A program made the position numbers and the translations under genes. Below are positions 25,208 to 34,013 of a stretch of 64,000 nucleotides of DNA, in pieces. This DNA comes from Mesorhizobium sp. 65-26 (lineage in GTDB: Bacteria; Pseudomonadota; Alphaproteobacteria; Rhizobiales; Rhizobiaceae): positions 312,302 to 376,301 of the forward strand of contig MKVL01000032.1 of NCBI GenBank assembly GCA_001899205.1, read 5' to 3'. Numbering within the stretch: position 1 is the first letter of the stretch; the number at the start of each line of letters is the position of its first letter. The notes beneath the pieces are model-generated. The model saw only the letters and a list, made by a program, of their open reading frames with translations, was not told the DNA's origin and searched no databases.

Positions 25208-26004
25208 CAGACGCGCTCCTGCCAGTCGGTCAGCCGCCGCTCGACCGCGAGCAGGACGCGGTCCATGGCGAGGCCGAGCGTGCCGATGGTGATGAGGCTG
25301 ACGAAGATGGTGGGCAGATCATAGTAGAGCTGCGCCTGCTGCATGCGGAAGCCGAGGCCGGTCTGCGCCGCGATCAGTTCCGCCGCGACCAGCGTCGCCC
25401 AGGCCGAGCCCAGCCCGATGCGGACACCGACAAGGATGAACGGCACCGAGGCCGGGACGACGACGCGCAGGAAGATCACCAGGTCCCCCGCGCCAAGCAC
25501 CCGCGCCGCGTTGATCAGCGTCCTGTCGACACTGATCACGCCCTGATAGGTGGCGACGACCGCGGCGAGGAACGATGCCAGGAAGATGACGAAGATCTTC
25601 GGCGTCTCGTCGATGCCCATGGTGACGATCGCCAGCGGGATGATGGCAAGCGGCGGGATCATCCGGAAGAACTGGAGGTAGGGCTCGATCAGCGAGCGCG
25701 CCACCTTGTACCAGCCCATGACGAAGCCGACCGGCACCGCCAGCGTCACGCCGAGCAGGAAGCCGGCCAGCACGCGCGCAAGGCTGGACATGATGTCTGT
25801 GGCGAGCTGACCGTTGCCGACGAGCTCGACGAATTTGCGCGCCACGTCCGGCGGTGGCGGCAGCCCAACGGCCCCGCCGGCGGTCAGCACCCACCACAAG
25901 GCGACGCCGACGACGATCCCGGCGAGGTTCAGGGCGATGCCGCCGAAGTCCGCCGCCGGCCGGCCGGCGTTGCGGCTGCCCGATCCGTTCGAGGGCGCGC
26001 TCAC
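25207..26004 (-). CDS. ABC transporter permease (SsuC/TauC type)
   Basis: A 265-residue inner-membrane permease with about six hydrophobic segments. The EAA loop that docks the ATPase reads [20 protein letters not shown], followed by [19 protein letters not shown]. The start is the GTG at 26004, which shares GTGA with the stop of the ROK gene; a longer open frame running into the ROK gene is rejected. Presumably works as a homodimer with the ATPase and Tat-exported binding protein. Confidence 0.92.
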   Translation of the reverse strand: MSAPSNGSGSRNAGRPAADFGGIALNLAGIVVGVALWWVLTAGGAVGLPPPPDVARKFVELVGNGQLATDIMSSLARVLAGFLLGVTLAVPVGFVMGWYKVARSLIEPYLQFFRMIPPLAIIPLAIVTMGIDETPKIFVIFLASFLAAVVATYQGVISVDRTLINAARVLGAGDLVIFLRVVVPASVPFILVGVRIGLGSAWATLVAAELIAAQTGLGFRMQQAQLYYDLPTIFVSLITIGTLGLAMDRVLLAVERRLTDWQERV

Positions 26005-27131
26005 GACTGGGCTCCCGAATAGAAGAAATGATCGAGCGCCGCCGCCGCGCCGCCCACCGCGCCGGCCCCGGCGCCGAGGCTGGAGCGCTCGATGCGCAAC
26101 TCCTCGCGCATCGGCGACAGCACGCGCGGCGGGACGTTGCGCCTGACATGGTCGATGAAGGCCTCCGGCGCGTCGGCGAGGTGGCCGCCGAACACCACGA
26201 GGTCGGGGTTGAGCAGGTTGGTGGCGCTGGCGACGGCAGTCGTCAGATGCCGCAGCGCCGCGTTCCACGCCTCCGGATGCTTCTCGATCGCCGCCAGCAG
26301 CGGACCCGGCGGCGGCGCGCCTGGGCCGAGCGCGCGATGCAGCGCGCGTTCCGACAGGAAAGTTTCGAGGCAGCCGGAATTGCCGCAGGCGCAGGGCTCC
26401 CCCTGCTCGACCACCTGGATATGGCCGAGCTCGACGGCGCCGCGCCCGCCCGGACGGAACGGCATGCCGTTGATCACCAGGCCGGCGCCGAGGCCGGTGC
26501 GCAGATAGATGTAGAGCAGCGCCGTGGCGTCACGGCCGATGCCGTAGCGCGACTCCGCCAGCGCCATGGCGCTGACATTGTGCTCGACCACGACCGGCAT
26601 GTTGAGGGAGGATTCGAGCTGGTCGGCGAAGGTCACGTCCTTCCAGGAGAAATTCACCGCTTGCAGGTTGCGGCGACGCTCGGCGTCGACAGGCCCGGGT
26701 ACGGCGAGCCCGAGGCCAACCAGCCGCGAACGGTCGACACCCGACGCCTCGACCAATCCGTCGACGAGCTGGACGACCTTTTCCACCACGACGGCCGGCT
26801 CGCTGGCGGCCACCGCGAAGTCGAGCGCCGCCGATTTGCGGGTGACCGCCTTGAGGTCGGTGATGGTGGCGTGGATGGCGCTGGCGCCGACATGGACGCC
26901 TGCGACGAAGCGCGAATCCTGCACCAGGGCGAGGCTGACGGCCGGGCGTCCGACCGGCGCGTCGCCGCCTTGCGGCTGGCCGAGCTCGCTCACCGTGCCG
27001 CTTTTCAGGAGATGGCCCGACAGATGCGTCAGCGCCGTCGGGGAAAGCGCCGCGCGCCGCGCCAGTTCGGCGCGCGATTGCGGGCCGATGTCGCGCAGGA
27101 TGCGCAGGATTGAGCCGTGATGCGCTGCCAT
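26001..27131 (-). CDS. ROK family transcriptional regulator
   Basis: A 376-residue NagC/XylR-like repressor. An N-terminal winged helix ([20 protein letters not shown], then [14 protein letters not shown]) is followed by a sugar-kinase-like ROK domain with the zinc motif [10 protein letters not shown] downstream of ELGHIQ. The ROK class usually senses a sugar or sugar phosphate, so the imported sulfate ester may be a sulfated sugar (inference). GGAGGAGCA precedes the ATG. A 9-bp-arm AT-rich inverted repeat lies ten bases upstream of the start. First gene of the ROK-permease-ATPase-binding protein-sulfatase operon. Confidence 0.92.
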   Translation of the reverse strand: MAAHHGSILRILRDIGPQSRAELARRAALSPTALTHLSGHLLKSGTVSELGQPQGGDAPVGRPAVSLALVQDSRFVAGVHVGASAIHATITDLKAVTRKSAALDFAVAASEPAVVVEKVVQLVDGLVEASGVDRSRLVGLGLAVPGPVDAERRRNLQAVNFSWKDVTFADQLESSLNMPVVVEHNVSAMALAESRYGIGRDATALLYIYLRTGLGAGLVINGMPFRPGGRGAVELGHIQVVEQGEPCACGNSGCLETFLSERALHRALGPGAPPPGPLLAAIEKHPEAWNAALRHLTTAVASATNLLNPDLVVFGGHLADAPEAFIDHVRRNVPPRVLSPMREELRIERSSLGAGAGAVGGAAAALDHFFYSGAQS

Positions 27132-27140
27132 TGCTCCTCC

Positions 27141-27169
27141 AATTATTTTCTAATCTTTATAAAATAATT
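27141..27169. promoter_or_regulatory. ROK-type operator: AATTATTTT/AAAATAATT
   Basis: Perfect 9-bp inverted repeat with an 11-base spacer directly upstream of the ROK start and its ribosome binding site. The AT-rich arms and spacing resemble NagC/Mlc/XylR-type sites, so autorepression and control of the sulfatase operon are likely. Confidence 0.7.
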
Positions 27170-27237
27170 CGCCTTGTCAAGCGCGAGCACTCGACGGGGT
27201 TCCGGTTGGCCGCTCGAATGACAAGGAACGTCGTCGA

Positions 27238-28500
27238 TCAGCCGTCGCAGGACCGCGCCCGCGACAGCAGGAAAGAGCGCTCCACGGCGTTCTGGGTAAG
27301 TCCCGCGGCCTCTTCGAACTGGACCCTTGCTTCGGCGAGCCGGCCGGCGCGGAACAGGAAGTCGCCTCTGGCGGCGGGCAACGGCGCATAGTGTCGGAGC
27401 GCCGCGGCGCCGGCGATCTCGTCGACCAGCCGCAGGCCTGCCTCTGGACCGAAGGCCATGCTGTGCGCGACCGCGCGGTTGAGATCGATCACCGGCGAAG
27501 GCACGACCACGCGCAGCCGGTCGTAAAGCCCGGCGATTCCCGCCCAGTCGGTATCCTCGGCCTTGTGCGCCCGGGCATGGCAGGCGGCGATCGCTGCCTG
27601 CAGCGCATAGGGCCCATCGGCGCCGCCGAGGACCTCCGCACGCTTCAGCGCGGCAAGGCCCCGATGGATCAGCAACTGGTCCCAGCGCGCCCGGTTCTGC
27701 CTGGGCAGGGGAACCAGGGCACCATCCGGCCCGGCCCGCGCCGACAGGCGCGATGCCTGGAGCTCCATCAGGGCGAGCAGTCCGGACACCTCAGGCTCCG
27801 TCGGCATCAGGCCGGCCAGCAGCCGCCCCAGCCGCTGGGCTTCGGCGCAAAGCAGCGGGCGGGTCAGGTCCTCGCCCACGGTGGCGGCATAGCCTTCGTT
27901 GAAGATCAGGTAGATGACCTCCAGCACCGAAGCCAGCCGGGCATCCCTGTCAGCGCCGCGCGGCACCTCGAAGGCAAGCCCCGCATTGCCGATCGTGCGC
28001 TTGGCCCGGACGATGCGCTGGGCGATGGTGGCCTCGCCGGAAACGAAGGCGCGCGCGATCTCCTCGACCGACAGCCCGCCGACGAGGCGCAGCGTGAGCG
28101 CGGCGCGCGCATCCGCCGACAGGATAGGATGGCAGGCGGTGAAGACCAGGCTCAACAGTTCGTCGCCTATATCGTCATCCATGGCCGTCTCGATCCGCTC
28201 GACCGTGGTGTCGCGGTCACCGTCCAGATCCCGGGCTATTTCGGCATGCTTGCGTTCGCGCATCGCCTCGTGCCGAATGCCGTCGATGGCCCTGCGCTTG
28301 GCGGTCGCCATCAGCCAGGCCCCCGGATTGCCAGGGATGCCCGATTTCGGCCAGTCGGACAGGGCGACGAGCAACGCCTCCTGCGTCAGTTCCTCGGCGC
28401 GATCGACGTCGCGCACCATGCGGGCCAGGCCGGCAATCAGCCTGGCCCGCTCGATCCGGAAAACCGCCTCTATCGCGCGCCGCGCATCCTCATCCGTCAT
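27238..28500 (-). CDS. ECF42-type RNA polymerase sigma factor
   Basis: A 420-residue sigma factor. Region 2 is in residues 10-80 (VDRAEELTQEALLVAL and IPGNPGAWLMATAKRRAID), region 4 about 125-180 (VGGLSVEEIARAFVSGEATI). A long C-terminal tetratricopeptide-like domain (about 190-420) ends in AGLTQNAVERSFLLSRARSC. This length and the adjacent YciI gene define group ECF42, in which the C-terminal extension replaces the anti-sigma factor. The start at 28500 removes a 28-residue extension that overlaps the YciI gene in another frame. Targets normally include the YciI-like gene itself. Confidence 0.92.
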   Translation of the reverse strand: MTDEDARRAIEAVFRIERARLIAGLARMVRDVDRAEELTQEALLVALSDWPKSGIPGNPGAWLMATAKRRAIDGIRHEAMRERKHAEIARDLDGDRDTTVERIETAMDDDIGDELLSLVFTACHPILSADARAALTLRLVGGLSVEEIARAFVSGEATIAQRIVRAKRTIGNAGLAFEVPRGADRDARLASVLEVIYLIFNEGYAATVGEDLTRPLLCAEAQRLGRLLAGLMPTEPEVSGLLALMELQASRLSARAGPDGALVPLPRQNRARWDQLLIHRGLAALKRAEVLGGADGPYALQAAIAACHARAHKAEDTDWAGIAGLYDRLRVVVPSPVIDLNRAVAHSMAFGPEAGLRLVDEIAGAAALRHYAPLPAARGDFLFRAGRLAEARVQFEEAAGLTQNAVERSFLLSRARSCDG

Positions 28501-28549
28501 CGCCCCATTGTCCGGGGAACGCGCCGGCGAAACAAGGGGCGCCGGCGGC

Positions 28550-28972
28550 TCAGCCGCCGGCGAGCTTGTCCCGCGTGCGGCCATGAATCTCGGCGACCTC
28601 CGGGGTCACGTTCTGCGCGAAATCCTCGATTCCGTACACGGGCCGGATTTCGAGCTCGCTCGGGCCCGGCATCGGGTTGGGGCAGCGACGCGCCCAGGCG
28701 ATCGCCTCGTCCATGTCCTTGACCTCCCAGATCCAGTAGCCCGCGACCAGTTCGCGCGTCTCGGCGAAGGGGCCGTCGATGATCGTGCGGCTTGGCCCGT
28801 CGAACGCGATCCGCTTGCCCTGCGAGGACGGCTTCAAACCGTCGCCGCCCACCATGATGCCGGCATTCACCAGTTCCTCATTGTACTTGCCCATCGCCTC
28901 GAGCAACTCGGTGGACGGCAGGGCACCCTGCTCGCTGTCCTTGGTCGCCTTCACGAAAACCACAACACGCAT
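28550..28972 (-). CDS. YciI/DGPF-domain protein, partner of the ECF42 sigma factor
   Basis: A 140-residue YCII-family protein: MRVVVFVKATKDSEQGALPS at the start, then FDGPSRTIIDGPFAETRELVAGYWIWEV, quoted here as FDGPSRTIIDGPF and ELVAGYWIWEV, with the DGPF motif at about residues 66-69. AGGAG precedes the ATG. It lies 49 bases upstream of the ECF42 gene on the same strand, the standard pairing of this sigma group. Function is unproven; a small-molecule or stress role is assumed. Confidence 0.9.
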   Translation of the reverse strand: MRVVVFVKATKDSEQGALPSTELLEAMGKYNEELVNAGIMVGGDGLKPSSQGKRIAFDGPSRTIIDGPFAETRELVAGYWIWEVKDMDEAIAWARRCPNPMPGPSELEIRPVYGIEDFAQNVTPEVAEIHGRTRDKLAGG

Positions 28973-29105
28973 GATCCATCTCCTTTGTGCCGGAGGCCGA
29001 TATTAGCCTCTCGATGTCTCGACGAGCGAAGCTGGCGGGAATCGACACGCCGTCCGAATTTTTTTCGCACTCCGGGAAGGAGGGCATGCTGCGCCCATCA
29101 GCCGC

Positions 29106-30851
29106 TCATGGCGCCCGGGGTGGCCACTCCGGCAAGTCATAGCCGAACTCCCGGCAAGAACCTTGGACACGCTCGAGGAATTGTGGCGGAAGCTGCCGCA
29201 GATAGGCCTGGAACGCCTCGTTGCTCTCCCATTTCCGCAGCGAGCTTGTCCGGATCGGATTGTTCGGGTCCTGGCTGAACAGCCCGGCCGCCGCGAGGCC
29301 GAACGCGTCGGCGATCCGCTGTTAGGCCACGTCCGGGTCGGCGATGAGATCCTCGTAGCGCAGGATGAGTATGCTTCGTTCGGGCTGGGCCTGCCGCAGC
29401 CGCAGCAGCCCGTCATACTCGGCCTCCCAGCGCTCGGTCGTGACATGGAACGGACGCAGCGCCTTCGTCTCCGGGTGGGAGCTGGTCAGCACGTCGAAAG
29501 GATGACGGACACAGTAGATGAGGCCGATGGAAGCCGGCAGGTCCGCAAGATCAAGATATCCTCCCGCGGTGCGTTTGACGACGAGATTGGCCTGCGGCTG
29601 GTCCAGCCCGTCGAGAAGCCTGTAGTGCGCCTCGGACCGATGGACATAGGTGTCGTCGAAGCGGGCCATCAGGCTGCGGGTGAGCGTCGTGCCGCTGCGC
29701 GCGCAACCGGCGATGAAGATCCTGGCCGCCGGCATCGGCCGTGCCGGCGATTGCAACCCCATTTTCGCCGCCACGCGGCCGGCGAAAGCCCGCAGAATGC
29801 CCTTGGGTTTTCCGAAACCTGGCCTCGCCGCCTCGGAGCGGATTTCGGCAAGCGAGATGCCGCTTTCACCCGCAACGGCGTAGAGCAGCCATGTCCGTCC
29901 GTCCTCATCGAAAATGGCCGGGTCGCGCAGCGCATTCTCCCTGCCTTTCACCGGACCAGACCGGCTGGGCCTGACTGGCAGGTCGGTGCCCTCGAAATCC
30001 GTGGCGGGCCGCAGCAGTTCGGTGGCGCCGCTGACTGTCCACTGTCGCCAGTCCCGTGCGAGGTCGATCGTGCCGTGAACGATGCGCTCGGGCGCGTCGC
30101 CCTTGCGTGTGTAGTAGACCCGCAGCAATCCGTCGGACTTCTGCACGGCGACATGTCTTGGACGGTTGCCGCGACGCGAGGCCGCGAGCACCACCGGACC
30201 AGGCTCGAACCCACCAAGTCCGTCCCGCGAGCGGACAACCGAGATGGCGCCGGTTCCGAGCAGGCCGTACCACCAGCCGTCATGGTGGAAGAACCGCGCG
30301 TAGGACGGCCCGATCGCGTCGGGCCGGGGAACGAAGTGAAGTCCGTCCTCCGATGTCGCGACGAAGGTTTCCTGACTATCGCCCTGCCCCGTCGGGCCGT
30401 GGAAATACATGACGAAGCGGCGATTCGCGTGATCGACATGCACGTCGGGCGAGGCGACGTGCCCCCTGAGCATCGGGCATTGGTCGAGCGTCAGCGTGCC
30501 GCCGCCATGGATGCGCCATTGGCCTTGCAGGGAATCCGCATAGGCAAGCCGGATATACGTGCCGAGATGATGGGCGAAATAGAGGTAGTAGGCGCCGAGC
30601 CGCCCGGTTACCCAGTCGGGCACCTTGACCAGCGAAGGACCGTTGATGTTCGCGCCATCATCGCCGGGCAGCATGTCCGGCCGCAGGATCGAGCCGCGGC
30701 GCCGAGCCGTGATGATTTGCCTGCCCTGGTTCAAGCCCGATCCTTCCCGGCTGCGCCAGGCGCACCTTGCGACCCACGCGTCGCGGCTGCCCAGTTTACC
30801 CGTTTGGCGCGGGGGCTCCAGCCTTGCGACATTGTCGCCGCTCACCGGCAC
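29106..30851 (-). pseudogene. Glycosyl-hydrolase-like propeller / sulfotransferase fusion broken by an in-frame TAA
   Basis: One reading frame of 581 codons is interrupted by a single TAA at 29322-29324, with no frameshift. The first 509 codons encode a beta-propeller region like GH43/GH32 proteins (about 60-360, with GGFEPGPVVLAASRRGNRP) and then a PAPS-dependent sulfotransferase domain (IFIAGCARSGTTLTRSL as the phosphosulfate loop, RYEDLIADPDVA just before the stop). The same frame continues for 71 codons with typical sulfotransferase C-terminal sequence (QRIADAFGLAAAGLFSQ, NNPIRTSSLRKWE, FCREFGYDLPE-like) to TGA at 29106. The start is uncertain: GTG 30851 has no good ribosome binding site. 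A recent nonsense mutation or a sequencing error is likely. Confidence 0.8.
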
Positions 30852-30952
30852 GCCCGGAACGAATTAAGTCAATCTTTACGATGATACGGCAGCTTCGCAG
30901 TCCTGCGGGCGCGTTTTGAGTACCGCGGCGCTTCGGCGCCCAGGCAACAAGG

Positions 30953-30980
30953 CCCGCGCCTCTCCGGAGGCGCGGGTTTT
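30953..30980 (+). terminator. Orphan intrinsic terminator, plus strand
   Basis: CCCGCGCCTC (30953-30962) and GAGGCGCGGG (30967-30976) form a perfect 10-bp stem with a four-base loop, followed by TTTTGCCTTT on the plus strand. No plus-strand gene lies upstream for several kilobases. On the minus strand it could still end recQ, though the T-run there is poor. Confidence 0.6.
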
Positions 30981-31029
30981 GCCTTTCCGGAGCCGGCCTC
31001 ACCCGATGTCGGAACGGAAACACCGCCCC

Positions 31030-32862
31030 CTATGCGCCGGCTTCATACTCCGCGATCGCGCCAAGGAAGGCCTCACCGAACTCCCTGAGCTTGGCGGCGC
31101 CGACGCCGTGCACTTCGGCGAACTGGTCGAGATCGCGCGGTTGCCGCTCGGCCATGTCGATCAGCGTACGGTCGGAGAAGATGACGAAGGCAGGCACCTC
31201 GCGCTCCTTGGCGAGGCGCAGCCGCAATGCCTTGAGCGCGCCGAGAAGCGCCGCATCACGTCCTTGCGCGCCCGCGGCCGGCGCACCGCCGCCGCCCGCC
31301 TTGCCGCGCGGAGAACGGCTTCGCACCTCGACACGGTAGTGGAACGGGACGTCGCCGTCACTCAGCGCATGGCCTGTATCGGTGATGGCGAGGCCGCCAT
31401 GGCCGCGCGGATCGGGCATCAGGAACCCGCCGGCGACAAGTTGGCGGATCAGGGACAGCCAGAAATCCTTCTTGTGCGCCATGCCGGACCCGAAGCTGGC
31501 AAGCCCGTGATGGCCGCGCGCCACGATCTTGTCGGTCTCATGGCCGCGCAGGACGTCGATGACATGGGCGGCGCCGAAGCGCTCCCCGGTCTCGGCGATC
31601 GCGTCGAGGATGAGCCGCGCCTCCGCTCCGCCGTCCGCGCGCTCGACCTGGTTGAGGCAGTTGTCGCAATTGCCGCAAGGCTGGGCGCGTTCGCCGAAAT
31701 AGCCGAGCAATATCTGGCGGCGGCACTGCGCCGTCTCGCAATAGCCGATCAGCGTATCGAGCCGGCCATGCGACCGCCTCTTGTGCTCGACCGATGTGTC
31801 CTCGTCCTCGATGAACATCCGGCGCATGCGGATATCGCCGAGGCCGAACAGCATGTGCGCCTCGGCCGATCGGCCATCACGGCCGGCGCGCCCGATCTCC
31901 TGGTAGTAGGCCTCCAGGCTGCCCGGCAGGTCGGTGTGGAAGACATAGGCCACATCGGGCTTGTCTATTCCCATGCCGAAGGCGATGGTCGCCACCATCA
32001 CAACGCCGGACAGCGTCATGAAGCTGTTCTGGTTGGCGTCGCGTGCCTCCTTGCTCATGCCCGCGTGGTAGGCCAGCGCGGTGACGCCATTGCTGTTGAG
32101 GAAGGCGGCGGTCTCCTCCGTCTTCTTGCGCGACAGACAGTAGACGATGCCGCTGCTGCCGGGATGACGCCGCACGAAATCGAGCAGTTGCCGTTTGCCG
32201 TCCTGCTTGGGCTCGATGCCGAGCTTGATGTTCGGCCTGTCGAAACCCAGAACCAGGGTCTCGACGCCGCCTTCGAACAGGCGCGCCTCTATGTCGTTGC
32301 GCGTGGTCTCGTCCGCCGTCGCCGTCAGCGCGATGATCGGCGCGTCCGGAAAGATGCCTCGCAGCCGCGACAGGCCCTCGTAATCGCGCCGGAACGCCGG
32401 CCCCCATTGCGAGATGCAATGCGCCTCGTCGATGGCGATCAGGCGCACGTCGAGCCGGCCGAGCGCCTCCAGCATCCGCTCGGTCATCAGGCGCTCCGGC
32501 GCCAGGTAGAGCAGGCGCGTCTGTCCCGCCGCGACGCGGCGCCACGCGGCGACGTTGGCATCGCGGTCGATCGAGGAATTGATCGTGTCGGCGGCCACTC
32601 CGGCAAGACGCAGAGCCGCGACCTGGTCCTGCATCAGCGCCACCAGCGGCGAGACAACGATGGTGAGGCCGCCCAGAACCAGCGCCGGCACCTGGTAGCA
32701 GAGCGACTTGCCGGCACCCGTCGGCATGATCGCCAGAACATGGCGTCCGGCCAGCAGCGCCCGCATCACCGCATCCTGCCCCGGACGGAAATCGTCGAAG
32801 CCGAACACGTCCTTCAGGACGCGTCGCCTCGCGTCATCCATCGCGGTTCCGGCAGCCGGCAT
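31030..32862 (-). CDS. recQ: ATP-dependent DNA helicase RecQ
   Basis: A 610-residue RecQ 3'-5' helicase for recombination and fork repair. Helicase core: MPTGAGKSL (Walker A near residue 47), DEAHCISQWG (145-154), STSRIGRAGRDGR-like motif VI quoted as EIGRAGRDGR. The RecQ C-terminal zinc site has CRRQILLGYFGERAQPCGNC. The HRDC domain is in the last 75 residues (FSDRTLIDMAERQPRDLDQF). The start at 32862 (MPAAGTAMDD) is preferred; the frame is open to 32928 but the extra residues are basic and unconserved. The 296-base gap upstream towards kduD holds nothing I can name. Confidence 0.95.
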   Translation of the reverse strand: MPAAGTAMDDARRRVLKDVFGFDDFRPGQDAVMRALLAGRHVLAIMPTGAGKSLCYQVPALVLGGLTIVVSPLVALMQDQVAALRLAGVAADTINSSIDRDANVAAWRRVAAGQTRLLYLAPERLMTERMLEALGRLDVRLIAIDEAHCISQWGPAFRRDYEGLSRLRGIFPDAPIIALTATADETTRNDIEARLFEGGVETLVLGFDRPNIKLGIEPKQDGKRQLLDFVRRHPGSSGIVYCLSRKKTEETAAFLNSNGVTALAYHAGMSKEARDANQNSFMTLSGVVMVATIAFGMGIDKPDVAYVFHTDLPGSLEAYYQEIGRAGRDGRSAEAHMLFGLGDIRMRRMFIEDEDTSVEHKRRSHGRLDTLIGYCETAQCRRQILLGYFGERAQPCGNCDNCLNQVERADGGAEARLILDAIAETGERFGAAHVIDVLRGHETDKIVARGHHGLASFGSGMAHKKDFWLSLIRQLVAGGFLMPDPRGHGGLAITDTGHALSDGDVPFHYRVEVRSRSPRGKAGGGGAPAAGAQGRDAALLGALKALRLRLAKEREVPAFVIFSDRTLIDMAERQPRDLDQFAEVHGVGAAKLREFGEAFLGAIAEYEAGA

Positions 32863-33158
32863 CAGGCCAGATCCCGGTCGCCGCGAGACACGGGCATCGT
32901 GCCGTCCGCGCGGCATTCCGTGCGCCATGCAAGGAGGTTCTGGGCCGGCCGGTCTCTGTTCAAGCTTCGTCTCCGCCGGGGCGTGATGCCGATCAACGAA
33001 TCGGCCATGCGCCCCAAGTCATTGGTTTTGCGCAATTTCGGGCGGGAGCCGCCATGCGGCGTCCGACAATGCTCTAAGCCAACGGCGCTCTTCGAGCCAG
33101 CCCCTTGCCGCCCCGATGCGGCGCGATCCACATCGAGCGCCGCGATCGGCGCCGGAGC

Positions 33159-33944
33159 CTATCTGGCCAGCCAGCCGCCATCGACCGCCACGGTCGCGCC
33201 ATGCATGTAGCCCGACGCCGGCGCCAGCAGGAACACGGCCACGTCGCCGATATCCTCGGGCCGGCCCCAGCGACCGGCTGGAATGCGGGCCCGGATCGAT
33301 GCATCGCGGTCCGCATCGGCGCGCAGGGCCTGCGTGTTGTTGGTCTCGACATAGCCCGGCGCGATGGCGTTGACGTTGATGCCTTTCGCCGCCCATTCGC
33401 ACGCGAGCAGCCGGGTCAGGCCGAGCACGCCATGTTTGGACGCGGTGTAGGAGGCAACTCGGATGCCGCCCTGGAAGCTCAGCACGGAGGCGATGTTGAC
33501 GATCCTGCCCTGACGCCCGGCCGCGATCGCGCGGCGCGCGAAACCCTGGCTGAGCCGGAAGACCGACTTCAGGTTGACGTCCATGACCTCGTCCCAGTCG
33601 GCCTCGGTGAGGTCGACAGCGTCGGCGCGCCGGATGATGCCGGCATTGTTGACCAGCCCGTCGAGCGGCCCGATCGTTTCCCAGGCGCGGTCAAGCATGG
33701 CAACCGCCTCCGCCGGATCCGACAGGTCCACCGCGACCGCATCGAAGCGGCCGCCGGCCTTCTCGACCGCGCCGGCCGTCTCGTCCATCGCCGAACGCCC
33801 GGCGCCGACCACCGCGCCGCCCGCCCGCGCTATGGCGACCGCGATGCCCTGGCCGATCCCGGTGTTCGCGCCGGTGACGAGGATGCGCTTGCCGGCAAGG
33901 CTGAAGGCGGCCGGGCCACCGCGATCACCGTTCGTCGTCTCCAT
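33159..33944 (-). CDS. kduD: 2-deoxy-D-gluconate 3-dehydrogenase-like SDR oxidoreductase
   Basis: A 261-residue short-chain dehydrogenase. The cofactor loop is TGANTGIGQG (near 24), NNAG near 100, catalytic Ser in NIASVLSFQGG and YTASK (Tyr/Lys) with the KduD-type late motif AVDGGWLAR. KduD reduces or oxidises 2,5-diketo-3-deoxygluconate, a step of pectin and hexuronate breakdown. It lies 69 bases behind uxaC on the same strand, which supports a uronate role, although other SDRs of the family act on gluconate or mannonate derivatives. Confidence 0.82.
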   Translation of the reverse strand: METTNGDRGGPAAFSLAGKRILVTGANTGIGQGIAVAIARAGGAVVGAGRSAMDETAGAVEKAGGRFDAVAVDLSDPAEAVAMLDRAWETIGPLDGLVNNAGIIRRADAVDLTEADWDEVMDVNLKSVFRLSQGFARRAIAAGRQGRIVNIASVLSFQGGIRVASYTASKHGVLGLTRLLACEWAAKGINVNAIAPGYVETNNTQALRADADRDASIRARIPAGRWGRPEDIGDVAVFLLAPASGYMHGATVAVDGGWLAR

Positions 33945-34013
33945 GATCAGGGATCCTCGTGCTGGAAATGCCGCGATTTCGATATCACGGCCGCCGATCG
34001 CGGAGCCAGCCTC

